Source: an uncultured Eubacteriales bacterium (GTDB lineage Bacteria > Bacillota > Clostridia > Oscillospirales > Acutalibacteraceae). Taken from it: a stretch of 64,000 bases of DNA. Under the pieces are notes generated by a model. The model was not told where the DNA came from, did not search any database, and saw only the letters and a program-made list of their open reading frames with translations. The translations under genes were made by a program, and so were the position numbers. Shown piece after piece: positions 62,645 to 64,000 of this stretch; within the stretch, counting starts at the first letter, position 1; each line of letters begins with the position of its first letter. The stretch is taken from contig CAKSIU010000004.1 of the NCBI GenBank assembly GCA_934463265.1, positions 1 through 64,000 of the forward strand, given 5' to 3'.

Positions 62645-63787
62645 TTGGAAAAAGATGTGATAATTTCATTAAAAAATATTACGGTTTCATTCAACGGCAA
62701 TACTGTTTTAAAAAATTTTAATCTCGACATTAAAAACGGCGATTTTGTTACACTTCTTGGCTCATCAGGCTGCGGAAAAACTACTACTTTGCGAATAATC
62801 GGTGGATTCGTTCAGCCAGACAGCGGTAGTGTTTTTTTTGCCGGCAAAAACGTTACCAAACTTCCCGCACATAAACGCGAAGTTAATACCATATTTCAAA
62901 ATTACGCACTCTTTCCTCATTTAAATGTATATGAAAATATCGCTTTCGGTATGCGACTTCAAAAAAAATCCGAGCAAGAAATAAAAAATAAAGTTGCAGA
63001 AATGCTAAAAATGGTGAGTTTGTCCGGATTTGAAAAAAGAAATATCGCAAATTTATCCGGTGGCCAACAACAACGAGTCGCTATCGCTAGAGCTCTTGTA
63101 AATAATCCTAAAGTGCTTCTGTTGGACGAACCTTTGGGAGCGCTTGACTTAAAACTACGCAAGGATATGCAGACGGAACTGAAAAAAATTCAGCAAAAAA
63201 TGGGAATTACATTCATTTTTGTTACGCACGACCAAGAAGAAGCTCTTTCTATGTCCGATACCGTCGTTGTTATGGATAAAGGGCAAATACAGCAAATCGG
63301 TTCGCCTCAGGATATTTATAACGAACCTAAAAATGCTTTCGTTGCGGATTTTATTGGTGAAAGCAATATTATCGATGGAGTTATGCACAAAGATTATGAG
63401 GTTGAATTTGCCGGAAGAAAATTCGATTGTCTGGACTTTGGTTTTTCTGATATGGAAAATGTTGATGTGGTTATTCGGCCGGAGGACATTGAGGTTACTT
63501 CGCCTGAAAACGGTCATATTTCCGGCACCGTTACGTCCGTTACATTCATTGGTGTACATTACGAAATTATTGTCGATATCGACGGTTTTAAATGGATGAT
63601 TCAATCTACCGACAGTCAAACTCCCGGTGATGTTATCGGCCTTGTTTTGCAACCTGATGATATTCATATTATGAAAAAATCTGAACATTCTGGAGAATAC
63701 GGCGATTATAGTGCGTTTAGCGACGAAATGTATGAAGTTTATGAAGAAAATTTGCCTGACAATAATAAAGTTGGTGACAAAAAATGA
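62645..63787 (+). CDS. potA: Spermidine/putrescine ABC transporter ATP-binding protein
   Basis: Energises polyamine import. The 380 residues have Walker [10 protein letters not shown] (~40-48), Q-loop [10 protein letters not shown], signature [10 protein letters not shown], Walker [14 protein letters not shown]-loop [10 protein letters not shown] and a C-terminal TOBE domain (~250-355) with [10 protein letters not shown]. The last ~25 residues are acidic. The start is TTG at 62645, with AAGGAG 8 nt upstream. It overlaps potB by 4 nt. Confidence 0.93.
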   Translation: MEKDVIISLKNITVSFNGNTVLKNFNLDIKNGDFVTLLGSSGCGKTTTLRIIGGFVQPDSGSVFFAGKNVTKLPAHKREVNTIFQNYALFPHLNVYENIAFGMRLQKKSEQEIKNKVAEMLKMVSLSGFEKRNIANLSGGQQQRVAIARALVNNPKVLLLDEPLGALDLKLRKDMQTELKKIQQKMGITFIFVTHDQEEALSMSDTVVVMDKGQIQQIGSPQDIYNEPKNAFVADFIGESNIIDGVMHKDYEVEFAGRKFDCLDFGFSDMENVDVVIRPEDIEVTSPENGHISGTVTSVTFIGVHYEIIVDIDGFKWMIQSTDSQTPGDVIGLVLQPDDIHIMKKSEHSGEYGDYSAFSDEMYEVYEENLPDNNKVGDKK

Positions 63788-64000
63788 AATTCAAAACCTC
63801 TTCCCTACTTTACATCGTTTGGATGACAATATTTACACTTATTCCCATGGCGTTAGTTTTTGTTTTTGCTTTTACAGATAAATATTGGAATTTTACTTTT
63901 GAAAATATTGTAAATGTCAGTAAATATTCAAACATATTTTTGCGTTCAATAGGCTTGGGCGCCTTATCTACCGCAATTTGCCTTCTTTTGGGATATCCTC
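63784..64000 (+). CDS. potB: Polyamine ABC transporter permease (PotB-like), truncated by the window edge
   Basis: The first 72 codons are present: a short basic start, TM1 ([20 protein letters not shown]), an outside stretch with the [13 protein letters not shown] segment and the start of TM2. This matches the N-terminus of PotB-type permeases. The ATG overlaps the potA stop (ATGA). The rest lies beyond base 64000. Confidence 0.85.
   Translation, partial: MKFKTSSLLYIVWMTIFTLIPMALVFVFAFTDKYWNFTFENIVNVSKYSNIFLRSIGLGALSTAICLLLGYP

Noticed and set aside
1..64000. tRNA, rRNA or CRISPR array
   Set aside because: No cloverleaf-type sequences, rRNA-like stretches or regularly spaced repeats were noticed anywhere on either strand.

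Overview
The window is low-GC Clostridia chromosome, most likely Oscillospirales/Ruminococcaceae-like. It carries an endospore programme (dpaA-dpaB, spoVS, spo0A, spoIVB, a gerA/B/C germinant receptor operon, cwlD-like amidase, ylmC) together with Gram-positive core genes such as PolC, HPr kinase and WhiA. The order rpsB-tsf-pyrH-frr-uppS-cdsA-dxr-rseP-ispG-polC is the classical Firmicute translation/isoprenoid cluster. AUG, GUG and UUG starts are all used, and many genes have strong sigma-A-type promoters and hairpin terminators. No rRNA, tRNA or CRISPR array was seen.

Layout. 1-1500: a disrupted duplication of the 5' end of a GlmU-like acyltransferase gene flanks a small double-glycine-leader peptide gene. 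1.5-6 kb: murC, the dipicolinate synthase pair, ymdB, spoVS, then two back-to-back terminators sharing an unusual conserved loop and a group II intron fragment. 6-14 kb: pcrA, a VanY-like carboxypeptidase, glmS, a PDZ-less HtrA protease, a DUF1540 protein and azlCD. 14-20 kb: a sensor-fused MFS protein with a periplasmic-binding-like lipoprotein-type partner, a Xer-type recombinase, a second Cys-rich small protein and a membrane-anchored amidase. 20-33 kb: radA, cwlD, whiA, murB, hprK, the germination operon, a YetF/DUF4363 pair, spo0A, spoIVB and a Cys-tailed CD1247-like protein. 33-46 kb: efp and the polC-to-rpsB cluster. 46-52 kb: a graveyard of mobile DNA (terminase remnant, two IS5-type remnants, two IS3-type remnants, a serine recombinase remnant) with two more members of the small peptide family, a CtpE-like P-type ATPase and ylmC. 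52-64 kb: plsC, cmk, a flavoprotein, upp, rpiB, tsaB, tsaE, fhs, rodA/ftsW, a Tlc/Npt-type nucleotide transporter and the start of a polyamine ABC operon (potA, potB).

Most notable points. (1) PolC is continuous but lacks the whole 3'-5' exonuclease domain that normally interrupts its PHP domain. (2) A nucleotide (ATP/ADP-type) transporter, typical of obligate intracellular bacteria, sits in this spore-former. (3) Three loci (216-476, 46069-46224, 50551-50805) encode related small peptides; two have an intact double-glycine leader and one is a core-only remnant. All three lie in or beside broken mobile or duplicated DNA and none has a dedicated exporter nearby. (4) Three terminator hairpins share the same 10-nt loop.
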